NCBI RefSeq assembly: GCF_006376675.1
Contig: NZ_VEWK01000003.1
Coordinates: 62,001-126,000 of the forward strand
Length of the DNA stretch: 64,000 nucleotides
Source: Brucella pecoris
Lineage (GTDB): Bacteria > Pseudomonadota > Alphaproteobacteria > Rhizobiales > Rhizobiaceae
Reading direction: 5' to 3'
Part shown: positions 1 to 8,291 of the stretch, one piece after another
How the letters are laid out: every line of letters begins with the position of its first letter
How positions within the stretch are numbered: the first letter of the stretch is position 1
Made by a program: the position numbers and the translations under genes
The notes under the pieces: model-generated
Databases searched by the model: none
Told to the model about the DNA's origin: nothing
The model's input: only the letters and a program-made list of their open reading frames with translations

Positions 1-200
1 CGCAGTTCCGGGCTTTTCATGGTCAATTGACCCTCGACATTTTGCCGCCTGTCATCTTAACGCCGCGATCGCTATGCAATTGTAACTTTAACTTCTTGCC
101 CTTGATAAGGCTTGGTTATCCCTTTTTGCCTATAATCGGCAGTCAACTTCTGAATTTGCGTGGCGGGCATGCGCGCCGCCCCGCTTGTCCGGTGTATTTT

Positions 201-1994
201 ATGATGAATATCGCTGAACTGCGGCATAACCGGTATTTGCGGGTTCTCTTTGTACCCTTTCGCATGCGTGCACTGGTTCGCGGCAGCGAAATAGGCCTCG
301 TTATCGCCGGCACCGTCATCGGCATCATTTCAGGGCTGATGGTTGCCGCGATTGGCAGCATTTCCCAATGGATGCATCAGGCAATCTTCGCTCTTGAACC
401 CGGTGAGAAACTGAGCTCGGCGGCATCATTGCAACCCAGCGCTTATATCGCGCCGCTCGCGGGCGGCATCTTGATGGGGATCGTGATCTGGGTTCTCGCG
501 CGCTGGCGCAAGCGGCCCATCGTCGACCCTATCGAAGCAAATGCACTTCATGGTGGACGCCTATCGCTGACGGACAGTTTCATTCTCGTCGGACAGAACC
601 TGATTTCGAACGGTTTCGGCGCATCGGTCGGGCTTGAAGCCGCTTATACGCAGCTTGCGAGCGGTTTTGCATCCCGTATCGGTCGGGCACTCAAGCTTCG
701 TCGCGCCGATTTGCGAACGCTGGTCGGCTGCGGCGCTGCGGCAGCTATTGCCAGCGCCTTCAATGCTCCGCTGACTGGCGCATTCTATGCATTCGAACTC
801 ATCATCGGCGTCTATTCGATTGCCACGCTGGCGCCTGTCGTCGTGGCGGCGATCGTTGGCGCGCTGGTGACGCAGGCAATTGGCGGAGCGCCCTTTGTCA
901 TCGATATCGGTCAGATCAACGACATCACGCCGCGCGACTACGTGCCAGCGCTCGTTCTCGGCTTCTTTTCGGCAGGTATTGCCATCCTCATCATGCGCGG
1001 GGTTACCTTTGTTGAGAAGGTCGCTCGACGCAGCGTGGTGCCGAACGTTATGGCGCCAGCAATCGGTGGTGCCGTCGTCGGCATGATCGCTTTCATTTCG
1101 CCTCAGGTTCTGGCCTCAGGACATGGGGCGCTGCATCTCGATCTCAATGCAAATATCACTATTCCGGCGCTCCTGCTCCTGATCCTCAGCAAGTCGCTTG
1201 CCTCTGCCGTCTCCATCGGCGCAGGTTTTCGCGGCGGTCTGTTCTTCGCATCGCTATTTCTCGGCGCGCTGACGGGCAAGCTGTTTGCCGCCGTGGCCGG
1301 AGCAGTGCTGCCTGCCGGCCTGGCACTTGCACCTGAGGTCTATGCCGTTATCGGCATGAGCTCTCTTGCCGTCGCAGTCGTCGGCGGCCCGATGACAATG
1401 ACCTTTCTTGCACTGGAAATGACCGGTGATTTTCCAATCGCGATGCTCGTTCTTGGAGCCGTCGTCTCGTCCTCGCTGATGGTGCGGAAGACCTTCGGTT
1501 ACTCCTTCGCGACTTGGCGCTTCCACCTGCGCGGCGAGGCCATCCGGTCCGCCCACGATATCGGCTGGATACGCAATCTGACCGTAAACCGGATGATGCG
1601 TCACGATGTGCGAACCGTGCTGATCGATACCGACATCGAAACATTCCGGCACGATTTCCCTCTCGGCTCGACCCAGCGCGTCATCGCAGTCGATGCCGAT
1701 GGACGCTATGTCGGCATGATCCCGGTTCCAGAGGTCTATGCCGACAGCTTCGACACATCCGACGGCGAACACAGCATCAGCCAGCTTCTCAAATATCAGG
1801 ACGAGTTCCTGCTGCCCCAGATGAACGCCAAGGAAGCCGTCGCCCGTTTCGACCGGGCAGAAAGCGAAGCTCTGGCCGTGGTAAACAACGCACAGGAGCG
1901 TAAGGTGCTCGGTCTTCTCAGTGAAGCGCACACGCTGCGTCGCTACAGCGAAGAACTGGACCGGCGACGCCGTGAAGTTTCCGGCGAGGTCTGA
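201..1994 (+). CDS. CLC-family chloride channel/transporter with C-terminal CBS-like region
   Basis: Inner-membrane anion channel or Cl-/H+ antiporter of the CLC family, about 597 residues. It has many hydrophobic helices over roughly residues 25-460, then a soluble tail (about 475-580) resembling a CBS pair. The gating glutamate is present (VGLEAAY, E146, equivalent to E148 of E. coli ClcA). The other selectivity motifs diverge: the GSGIP region reads DPIEA (109-113) and the GxFxP loop reads GLFFAS, without the proline. The frame is open further upstream to position 27, but the first part does not look like a CLC N-terminus, so I place the start at ATG 201; ATG 264 is an alternative, and neither has a strong ribosome binding site. 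A TATAAT hexamer lies at 131-136 without a good -35 partner. Confidence 0.85.
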   Translation: MMNIAELRHNRYLRVLFVPFRMRALVRGSEIGLVIAGTVIGIISGLMVAAIGSISQWMHQAIFALEPGEKLSSAASLQPSAYIAPLAGGILMGIVIWVLARWRKRPIVDPIEANALHGGRLSLTDSFILVGQNLISNGFGASVGLEAAYTQLASGFASRIGRALKLRRADLRTLVGCGAAAAIASAFNAPLTGAFYAFELIIGVYSIATLAPVVVAAIVGALVTQAIGGAPFVIDIGQINDITPRDYVPALVLGFFSAGIAILIMRGVTFVEKVARRSVVPNVMAPAIGGAVVGMIAFISPQVLASGHGALHLDLNANITIPALLLLILSKSLASAVSIGAGFRGGLFFASLFLGALTGKLFAAVAGAVLPAGLALAPEVYAVIGMSSLAVAVVGGPMTMTFLALEMTGDFPIAMLVLGAVVSSSLMVRKTFGYSFATWRFHLRGEAIRSAHDIGWIRNLTVNRMMRHDVRTVLIDTDIETFRHDFPLGSTQRVIAVDADGRYVGMIPVPEVYADSFDTSDGEHSISQLLKYQDEFLLPQMNAKEAVARFDRAESEALAVVNNAQERKVLGLLSEAHTLRRYSEELDRRRREVSGEV

Positions 1995-2099
1995 ATCCGA
2001 ACCAACCGCGATTTGACGGCTTCGCCATAAAGGTGTAGCTCAATCGCGGTGTTTCCGGCTGCTGCCGGTGCCCACTCCTCCCAATAAAAGGCTATGATC

Positions 2100-2786
2100 A
2101 TGGCGGCACCGTCCCTCATTATTTTCGATTGCGATGGCGTTTTGGTGGATTCCGAAATTATCGCAGCGGAAGTCGAATCCACGCTTCTGACCGAAGCCGG
2201 TTATCAGATCGCCGCAGATGAAATGGCTGAACGTTTTGCCGGTCTGACGTGGCAGGATATTCTCCTCACCGTGGAGCGCGAAGCAGGGATTCCGCTTTCG
2301 GCATCGCTTCTCGACAAATCCGAAAAGATTCTGGACGAGAAGCTCAAGAACGAAGTTCAGGCGGTTGAGGACATCGTGGAAGTTGTATCGGCGCTGAAGC
2401 TGCCGAAGTGCATCTGTTCCAATTCGACCAGCCATCGATTGGAAAGCATGCTGAAGCGTGTCGGTCTTTACGAATTGTTCGCGCCCAATATCTTCTCAGC
2501 GAAGGAAGTCGGCACCAAAAAGACCAAGCCTGCTCCAGACGTGTTCCTTTATGCAGCCAAGCAATTCGGCGTCGATCCGAAAGATGTCATCGTGATTGAA
2601 GATTCCGCGCATGGCATTCAGGGCGCTCGCGCTGCTGGAATGCGTGTGATCGGCTTTACGGGCGGTGCTCACACCTATCCCGGCCATGCCGACAAGCTGA
2701 CCGATGCCGGTGCGGAAACCGTCATCCATCGCCACAAAGATTTGCCGAGCGTTATCGAAGCCCTGTCCATCTGGACTGATGCCTGA
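2100..2786 (+). CDS. HAD-superfamily hydrolase (beta-phosphoglucomutase/phosphoglycolate phosphatase-like)
   Basis: Cytosolic haloacid dehalogenase-type phosphatase, 228 residues. All four HAD motifs are visible: the FDCDGVLVDSE nucleophile motif at the N-terminus (D10 and D12), a CSNST motif II, a lysine in TKPAPDVF, and the metal-binding VIEDSAHGIQGA motif IV. A helical cap domain lies between motifs I and II. The substrate cannot be read from sequence; relatives act on sugar phosphates or phosphoglycolate. The ATG at 2100 is preferred over ATG 2094 because AAAAGG (2086-2091) lies 8 bases before it and only 2 before the other. It is downstream of the CLC gene on the same strand, with a gap of about 100 bases. 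Confidence 0.88.
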   Translation: MAAPSLIIFDCDGVLVDSEIIAAEVESTLLTEAGYQIAADEMAERFAGLTWQDILLTVEREAGIPLSASLLDKSEKILDEKLKNEVQAVEDIVEVVSALKLPKCICSNSTSHRLESMLKRVGLYELFAPNIFSAKEVGTKKTKPAPDVFLYAAKQFGVDPKDVIVIEDSAHGIQGARAAGMRVIGFTGGAHTYPGHADKLTDAGAETVIHRHKDLPSVIEALSIWTDA

Positions 2787-2813
2787 ACGAGATAATCCGA
2801 CGCCTGGCTTTTG

Positions 2814-2999
2814 TCAGGCGGCGGATTGCTTGTTGCGCCCCTTGGGCGGAGCATTGAGAATGGCCAGAAGCTCTTCGGCTTCGCTCTCAGAGAGGCCGAT
2901 CAGCATACGGGTTCCCATGATGACGGGCTCGCCAGTGGACGTATCGAAGATCGCCCAGGTGTCCGTCGGTTCAAGAATGCGTTCATATTTCTGTTTCAT
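2814..2999 (-). CDS. Small conserved hypothetical protein (61 aa)
   Basis: A 61-residue cytosolic protein with no signal peptide or membrane segment. It begins MKQKYERILEPTDTWAIFD, has a predicted strand-turn-strand portion (FDTSTGEPVIMG), then an acidic helix (SESEAEELLAIL) and a basic tail (PPKGRNKQSAA). I do not recognise a named family. It converges on the HAD gene, leaving 27 bases between the two stop codons. Codon use resembles neighbouring core genes, unlike the AT-rich segment that begins just upstream of it. No strong ribosome binding site is visible, so it is supported mainly by composition and compact placement. Confidence 0.55.
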   Translation of the reverse strand: MKQKYERILEPTDTWAIFDTSTGEPVIMGTRMLIGLSESEAEELLAILNAPPKGRNKQSAA

Positions 3000-3361
3000 G
3001 AGACCACACTAGCGCAAACCTGTTGCCATTCATTTCACGCAGGCAGTCGCATTTAATTCGAATTTTATCGATCTGCATTTATTCACAAGCATTGGCGCAA
3101 TCAAACTTTTCAGCGACGGTTTTGCTGCACTTCTGTCTTGTTTTCCGCAAACGGATCGCTACCGGCGCCATACATCTTCGTGCTTGCGGCTGAACCACTC
3201 GTTCATCTGACGGTAGATAGTCGTTTAATCTAAAAAAGAACATTAATTTCAATATGATCAACACATAATAATATTATCAATCGAAACTGTTGCAACGTTG
3301 ATTAAATTTGCATAGTCTGCGTCTGCAACAGTTTGTTGTAAATTATGTCGGTTATGTTGAT
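3000..3361. other. AT-rich intergenic region, probable left edge of an acquired segment
   Basis: About 360 bases without a convincing gene. From about 3040 the base composition shifts to clearly AT-rich and stays so through the following gene. A short open frame on the minus strand (3079-3264) has no family resemblance and is rejected. No tRNA or clear attachment-site repeat was found. The promoter of the nucleotidyltransferase-fold gene should lie here. Confidence 0.5.
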
Positions 3362-4390
3362 ATGATTGATTTTATAGAACTAAATAATGATCAGAGGCGT
3401 GAAAAGGTTAACTCCGATCAACGCTATGAAGCCTTTCAGCAAGCATCTGCAACGGTCAAAAGCTTCCGTGGTTCATTAGTTTGGCATAGTGTTGGCGGAA
3501 CCGAACATTTGATGCGCAGCTATTATAATTCTGCCGGAGTCAGACGTCAAAAGGTGGAAGGTCGCCGCTCACCAGAAACTGAGGCGATAAAAGTCAAATG
3601 GGATGCAGCTCGTCAAGCCGCGCAAGAGGTCTTGAGCGCGCGCAAATCTCAAATGGAACGCCAGACAGCTGTTAATCGCGCACTACGGCTTGGCCGCGTA
3701 CCTCATCTTACGGCTCGGATTATTCGAGCCGTCGACAATGCTGGCTTGCTTGGTGCCGGGATTCGGATCGTTGGTACTAATGCGATATTTGCTTACGAAG
3801 CAATCGCCGGTGTGTTTGTGGATCCAGGCATCACCGCCACTGACGATATCGATCTGCTCATGGATGCGCGTCGTTCTCTCAAAATGGTCGTAGATGACGA
3901 CATAAAGAATAACTCACTCCTCGGCCTCCTGAAGAAAGTCGATAAATCTTTTGAACGTACACGTTCCAGCTATCGCGCCGCAAACCGAGAGGGATATTTG
4001 GTTGACTTAATCAAACCTCCAGCCAAACCCATTTGGAGGGAAAGCCGTGAAAGCATTGGTAACTGTGAAGATGAACTTGTTGCTGCTGCGATCGAAGGGC
4101 TTGATTGGCTCGAAAATTCACCACCCTTCGAGGCAATTGCGATTGATGAAAAGGGGGAGCCTTTGCGTATAGTCGCTCCGGACCCACGTATTTTTGTCGC
4201 TCATAAATTCTGGATCTCCCAAAGGGGAGATGGTGAACCAGTTAAGCGTCAACGTGATCGTGCGCAGGCAGAAACCGTTGCCCAATTGACGACCACTTAC
4301 TTTAAACATCTTCCATATGAGGCGTCCGAGCTACGTGCACTGCCACGAAACGTTTTTGAAAATGCAGCACCCTTGTTCATCGATACTTAA
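3362..4390 (+). CDS. GSU2403-type nucleotidyltransferase-fold protein
   Basis: About 342 residues, resembling the GSU2403 family of nucleotidyltransferase-fold proteins (Pfam NTP_transf_8 type; recognised from memory). The N-terminal part carries WHSVGGTEHLMR and RRSPETEAIK, which recur in that family. The fold core is IVGTNAIFAYEA followed by TATDDIDLLMD, whose aspartates resemble the metal-binding DxD of nucleotidyltransferases. The C-terminal part (DPRIFVAHKFWISQRGDGEPVKRQRDRAQAETV) is basic. The frame opens at a TTG (3308), but the ATG at 3362 gives the N-terminus expected for the family; the ribosome binding site is weak. The gene is AT-richer than its neighbours, stands alone, and probably arrived by transfer. 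The substrate is unknown. Related folds occur in toxin and phage-defence proteins, but nothing here proves that role. Confidence 0.75.
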   Translation: MIDFIELNNDQRREKVNSDQRYEAFQQASATVKSFRGSLVWHSVGGTEHLMRSYYNSAGVRRQKVEGRRSPETEAIKVKWDAARQAAQEVLSARKSQMERQTAVNRALRLGRVPHLTARIIRAVDNAGLLGAGIRIVGTNAIFAYEAIAGVFVDPGITATDDIDLLMDARRSLKMVVDDDIKNNSLLGLLKKVDKSFERTRSSYRAANREGYLVDLIKPPAKPIWRESRESIGNCEDELVAAAIEGLDWLENSPPFEAIAIDEKGEPLRIVAPDPRIFVAHKFWISQRGDGEPVKRQRDRAQAETVAQLTTTYFKHLPYEASELRALPRNVFENAAPLFIDT

Positions 4391-4580
4391 CCGCAAATTT
4401 ATTCGACAGCCAGGATCAAGAAAATCATACCTGTTATATTGATATCGTAAAAGGTTGCGTTTCTAACAGTCTCTAATGACCATGGCATTCAACGTGCCAA
4501 GCATGCACTCTGTAAGTTTTTGCCGGCCCACTGAGCAAAACTTCAAGCCGAATACTATTAAATGGAAAAGCCAAAATTAA

Positions 4581-4612
4581 ATAATGCGCGGAAATATCTT
4601 TCCGCGCATTAT
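4581..4612 (-). terminator. Perfect 14-bp hairpin, probable (bi)directional terminator
   Basis: A perfect inverted repeat of 14 bases on each arm (4581-4594 and 4599-4612) with a 4-base loop. Read leftward it is followed by TTAATTTTGG, so it fits a Rho-independent terminator for the lipoprotein gene that ends at 4657. Read rightward it could also stop transcription from the island gene. The rest of 4391-4656 shows nothing recognisable. Confidence 0.7.
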
Positions 4613-4656
4613 AACTAAAAGAACGATTTCATGATCATGCGCCTGACGGCAATTCA

Positions 4657-5247
4657 TTATTTCGTGTTGTAAGGACCTTCATCGAAACCTACGAAAATCT
4701 GGATATTGTTCTTGTCCGCCATCGGCACGGTGATCGTCTTGTCATTGAAGACGAACTGTGTAGCGGTATCTCCATTGGCTATCGTAACCGCCTGCTTGTG
4801 CAGCTTGGAATAGATAACCTGATCGCCCTGGCGGACGGCAACACGGATTGGCATGGTGATGGTGCCGCTCTTGTATTTGGGTCCAGGTACGACCTTGCCG
4901 GCAGCAGCGACGTCAATCGTCATGGTCCCTGCGCCATGCTGACAGGCGCGGGTCGTATCTGTCAGGGCGGCTTGATAGATCACACGCGCGGGATCCTTGT
5001 CACCGCCCTTCTCATACGTATTGAAGAAGGCTGTGCCGTCACGCAGCGAAACCGAAGGGCAGAAAGCGCGCAGCTCGGATTCCTTGATGCGCTGGTCGCC
5101 GGTAGCGGCGGGAGTGGTCAAGGAAGAACCTGAGCCTCCGTCGGCAGCCTTGTCGGTGCCACTGGTTGTGCAGCCTGCGAGGGCTGCGAGCAAAACCGTT
5201 GCAAAGACTGGAAACAACGATGAACGATTCTGTGGTGCTGTTTGCAT
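4657..5247 (-). CDS. Conserved outer-membrane/periplasmic lipoprotein, function unknown
   Basis: A 196-residue lipoprotein. The N-terminus has a hydrophobic signal (FPVFATVLLAALAGC) ending in a lipobox LAGC, with the lipidated cysteine at residue 26. A Ser/Gly/Thr-rich linker (TTSGTDKAADGGSGSS) follows, then a compact domain with many beta-strand-like stretches and two cysteines (FCPSVS and TRACQHG). The C-terminus reads NIQIFVGFDEGPYNTK. I do not recognise a named family; it looks like a conserved rhizobial lipoprotein. It is transcribed divergently from threonine synthase, and the shared upstream region at 5248-5444 should hold both promoters. Confidence 0.75.
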   Translation of the reverse strand: MQTAPQNRSSLFPVFATVLLAALAGCTTSGTDKAADGGSGSSLTTPAATGDQRIKESELRAFCPSVSLRDGTAFFNTYEKGGDKDPARVIYQAALTDTTRACQHGAGTMTIDVAAAGKVVPGPKYKSGTITMPIRVAVRQGDQVIYSKLHKQAVTIANGDTATQFVFNDKTITVPMADKNNIQIFVGFDEGPYNTK

Positions 5248-5444
5248 AAACCGGGCTTCCCTGCACTGATCGACCTGTCTTCTACATCACGCATGTGTGT
5301 AGCGCGATGACGTTTTCCCGTTTTTTGCTCCGGAGAGCAACCCCATACGCGTCAACATGCTTTAAAACCTTGCGGCTTTTTTAGGGAGGCTCTATTGCAT
5401 TACCCGGCTCAAAACCGCGCCGATCTGAAATGAAGGCCCAAGAA

Positions 5445-6836
5445 ATGAAATATGTAAGCACGCGTGGGGAAGCGCCGGTCCTGGGGTTCAGCGATGCATT
5501 GCTCGCCGGTCTCGCCCGGGATGGCGGTCTCTATCTGCCGCAGGATTATCCCCAGTTTTCGCCAGAACAGATCCGCGATCTGCGCGGAAAATCCTATGTG
5601 GATATTGCGCTGGCGGTGCTCACTCCATTTGTCGACGGCGAAATTCCGCATTCGGATTTCCGTCGCATGGTACATGAAGCCTACGGCACTTTCCGCCACG
5701 ATGCGGTCTGCCCGCTGGTGCAGACGGGCGCAAACGAATTCGTGCTTGAACTCTTCCATGGTCCGACGCTCGCCTTCAAGGACGTCGCCATGCAGCTTCT
5801 CGCCCGCATGATGGATTATGTGCTGGCACAGCGCGGCGAACGTGCAACTATCGTCGGCGCCACATCGGGCGATACGGGCGGCGCAGCCATTGAAGCCTTT
5901 GGCGGTCGCGACAATACCGATATCTTTATTCTGTTCCCGAACGGTCGCGTATCGCCGGTGCAGCAGCGCCAGATGACATCGTCCGGCTTTTCCAACGTCC
6001 ATGCCCTTTCCATTGAAGGCAATTTCGACGATTGCCAAAACCTTGTGAAAGGCATGTTCAACGACCTTCAGTTCCGTGATGCGCTGTCGCTTTCGGGTGT
6101 GAACTCGATCAACTGGGCGCGCATCATGCCGCAGGTTGTCTATTATTTTACGGCCGCACTGAGCCTCGGCGCGCCGGATCGCGCTGTATCTTTCACTGTA
6201 CCGACTGGTAATTTCGGCGATATTTTCGCAGGCTATGTGGCCAAGCGCATGGGATTGCCCATCGACCGGCTGATTATCGCCACCAACGACAACGACATTC
6301 TCTCGCGCACGCTGGAAACCGGCGCGTATGAAATGCGCGGTGTTGCACAGACGACATCACCGTCGATGGATATCCAGATTTCCTCAAACTTCGAACGTCT
6401 CCTGTTCGAAGCGCATGCACGCGATGCGGCAGCATTGCGCGGCCTGATGGACAGCCTGAAGCAATCAGCAGGCTTTTCGATCTCCGAAAAGCCTCTTTCG
6501 GCGATCCGCAGCGAATTCTCGGCCAGCCGTTCGACTGTCGACGAGACCGCAGCAACGATCAAATCCGTGCTTGAGGCGGACGGCTATCTGCTTGATCCGC
6601 ATTCGGCAATCGGCGTGAAGGTCGCTCGCGAAAATGTGTCCGATGCTGCACCGATGGTTGTTCTTGCAACCGCGCATCCGGCCAAATTCCCCGATGCCGT
6701 AAAGGCTGCCAGTGGTGTCGAGCCACAGCTTCCAGCATGGCTTTCGGACTTGATGCAACGAAAAGAAAGCTTCACAGTTCTTCACAACGACCTGAAAATC
6801 GTGGAAGAATACGTTCGCCGCCATTCGAGAGCTTAA
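5445..6836 (+). CDS. thrC: Threonine synthase
   Basis: PLP-dependent enzyme converting O-phosphohomoserine to threonine, 463 residues, the usual bacterial length. The N-terminus MKYVSTRGEAPVLGF is typical, and the pyridoxal lysine lies in FHGPTLAFKD (K112). The GATSGDTGGAAIEAF motif for phosphate and PLP binding is intact. ATG 5445 is chosen over ATG 5430 because a GAAGG motif lies about 8 bases before it and the family N-terminus begins there. Its partner homoserine kinase (thrB) is encoded at about 15 kb in this window, so the pathway is split over two loci. The M16 peptidase follows 54 bases downstream and is probably co-transcribed. Confidence 0.97.
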   Translation: MKYVSTRGEAPVLGFSDALLAGLARDGGLYLPQDYPQFSPEQIRDLRGKSYVDIALAVLTPFVDGEIPHSDFRRMVHEAYGTFRHDAVCPLVQTGANEFVLELFHGPTLAFKDVAMQLLARMMDYVLAQRGERATIVGATSGDTGGAAIEAFGGRDNTDIFILFPNGRVSPVQQRQMTSSGFSNVHALSIEGNFDDCQNLVKGMFNDLQFRDALSLSGVNSINWARIMPQVVYYFTAALSLGAPDRAVSFTVPTGNFGDIFAGYVAKRMGLPIDRLIIATNDNDILSRTLETGAYEMRGVAQTTSPSMDIQISSNFERLLFEAHARDAAALRGLMDSLKQSAGFSISEKPLSAIRSEFSASRSTVDETAATIKSVLEADGYLLDPHSAIGVKVARENVSDAAPMVVLATAHPAKFPDAVKAASGVEPQLPAWLSDLMQRKESFTVLHNDLKIVEEYVRRHSRA

Positions 6837-6890
6837 AAAGACCGGCTCCGAGACGAGAACCAGAGCGGGAATGCAGGGAGCAGTTTGCTT

Positions 6891-8183
6891 ATGGGTGTTG
6901 AAGTAACGCGTCTTTCCAATGGATTGACGATAGCCACCGATACAATGTCCCACGTGGAAAGCGTGGCGCTTGGAATCTGGGTCAAGGCCGGTGCGCGAAA
7001 CGAAGCTGCCGACAGGCATGGCATTGCTCATCTTCTCGAGCATATGGCATTCAAGGGAACCGAAAACCGCACTGCCTGGCAAATAGCATCGGATATTGAA
7101 AATGTCGGCGGCGAGATCAATGCCGCCACCAGCGTCGAAACCACATCCTATTATGCGCGCGTTCTGCGCAATGACGTGCCGCTGGCTATCGACATTCTCT
7201 CCGATATCCTGACCGCGTCCAAGTTCGACGAAGCTGAGCTGGAACGCGAGAAACAGGTCATCATGCAGGAGATCGGCGCGGCACACGACACGCCCGACGA
7301 TATTGTTTTCGACCGTTTCACGGAAACAGCCTACCGCCATCAACCGATCGGACGCGCCATTCTTGGCGAACCTGAGACGGTGATGTCTTTCACCTCCGCT
7401 GATCTGCGCCTTTATATGGACGAGCAGTATAGCGCCGACCGCATGGTCGTGACGGCTGCCGGCGGTGTCGATCACGATGCATTCGTGAAGGAAGTCGAAA
7501 AACGCCTCGGCGGTTTCCGCGCCCACAACACAGCGCCGACCCTTGACCTTGCTCACTATGTTGGCGGTGATTTCCGTGAAAATCGCGAACTCATGGATGC
7601 ACAGGTTCTGATCGGCTTCGAAGGCCGTGCCTACCATGTGCGCGATTTCTATGCCTCGCAGCTTCTCTCCATGGTCCTTGGCGGCGGCATGTCCTCACGC
7701 CTCTTCCAGGAAGTGCGCGAGAAACGTGGCCTCTGCTATTCGGTCTATGCCTTCCATTGGGGCTTCTCGGATACCGGTTTGTTCGGCATCCACGCTGCAA
7801 CGGGTCGCGACGAGCTGGTCGAACTGGTTCCCGTCCTCATCGATGAACTGCATAAGGCAGCCGACTCCATCAGCCTCGAAGAAGTGGACCGCGCCCGCGC
7901 GCAGTATCGTGCAAGCCTTCTCATGTCACAGGAGAGCGCTGCAAGCCGTGCGGGACAGGTCGCGCGCCAGTTCCTGCTCTATGGTCGCCCTGTCGATAAC
8001 AGCGAACTGATGGATCGTCTTTCGCTGATTACGCCAGAACGGTTGACCGATCTGGCAGGACGCCTGTTCCTCGACAGCAAGCCCACCATCGCCGGTGTCG
8101 GCCCAGTTGGGCGACTGATGAGCTTCGACGGGCTATCGGATGCACTTTCGACCGGCGCGCATGCGAGGAAGATCGCTGTATAA
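6891..8183 (+). CDS. M16-family zinc peptidase (processing-peptidase-like)
   Basis: A 430-residue member of the insulinase/mitochondrial processing peptidase family (M16B). The inverted zinc motif HLLEH is at residues 47-51, and the downstream acidic ligand region reads ELEREKQVIMQEI, about 75 residues later as expected. A second, inactive half follows with the conserved R/Y region (GGGMSSRLFQEVREKRGLCYSVYA). No signal peptide is evident, so it is probably cytosolic. ATG 6891 is preferred over TTG 6885; GGAG at 6877-6880 precedes it. The thrC-M16 pairing is common in Rhizobiales. Its stop codon is followed almost at once by a palindromic repeat. Confidence 0.93.
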   Translation: MGVEVTRLSNGLTIATDTMSHVESVALGIWVKAGARNEAADRHGIAHLLEHMAFKGTENRTAWQIASDIENVGGEINAATSVETTSYYARVLRNDVPLAIDILSDILTASKFDEAELEREKQVIMQEIGAAHDTPDDIVFDRFTETAYRHQPIGRAILGEPETVMSFTSADLRLYMDEQYSADRMVVTAAGGVDHDAFVKEVEKRLGGFRAHNTAPTLDLAHYVGGDFRENRELMDAQVLIGFEGRAYHVRDFYASQLLSMVLGGGMSSRLFQEVREKRGLCYSVYAFHWGFSDTGLFGIHAATGRDELVELVPVLIDELHKAADSISLEEVDRARAQYRASLLMSQESAASRAGQVARQFLLYGRPVDNSELMDRLSLITPERLTDLAGRLFLDSKPTIAGVGPVGRLMSFDGLSDALSTGAHARKIAV

Positions 8184-8184
8184 T

Positions 8185-8287
8185 TGAGGCAATAGGGCAT
8201 TAGGGGAGTAGGGCAGTATGTTTAGCTCGGCGAATACGTCCACCCTTCCCTATTGCCTTACTGACTTACTGCCATATTGCCTTATCC
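8185..8287. repeat. Bru-RS-like palindromic element, copy 1
   Basis: Roughly 100 bases forming an imperfect inverted repeat: the left arm (8187-8222) is made of short units such as GGCAATAGGGC and GTAGGGCAGTATG, and the right arm (8244-8282) of their complements (CCCTATTGCCTTACTGAC and similar). Two more copies occur at 11807-11927 and 54490-54590. Length, palindromy and dispersed placement match the Bru-RS repeats described in Brucella, but the name is given from memory. This copy fills the gap between the M16 peptidase stop and the acetyltransferase start. Confidence 0.7.
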
Positions 8288-8291
8288 CGTC

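Noticed and set aside
3079-3264. A 61-codon open frame in the AT-rich gap
   Set aside because: No ribosome binding site, odd composition and no resemblance to known proteins; too little support to call a gene.
3000-4660. Prophage or integrative element with integrase and attachment sites
   Set aside because: No integrase, transposase, tRNA or flanking direct repeat could be found around the AT-rich gene.
6465-7637. A 390-codon open frame on the minus strand
   Set aside because: It covers the 3' part of thrC and much of the M16 peptidase gene in antisense; no domain seen.
8185-8287. CRISPR array or tandem repeat array
   Set aside because: The short GGGCAGTA-type units are arranged as an inverted repeat without spacers; it fits a palindromic dispersed element.
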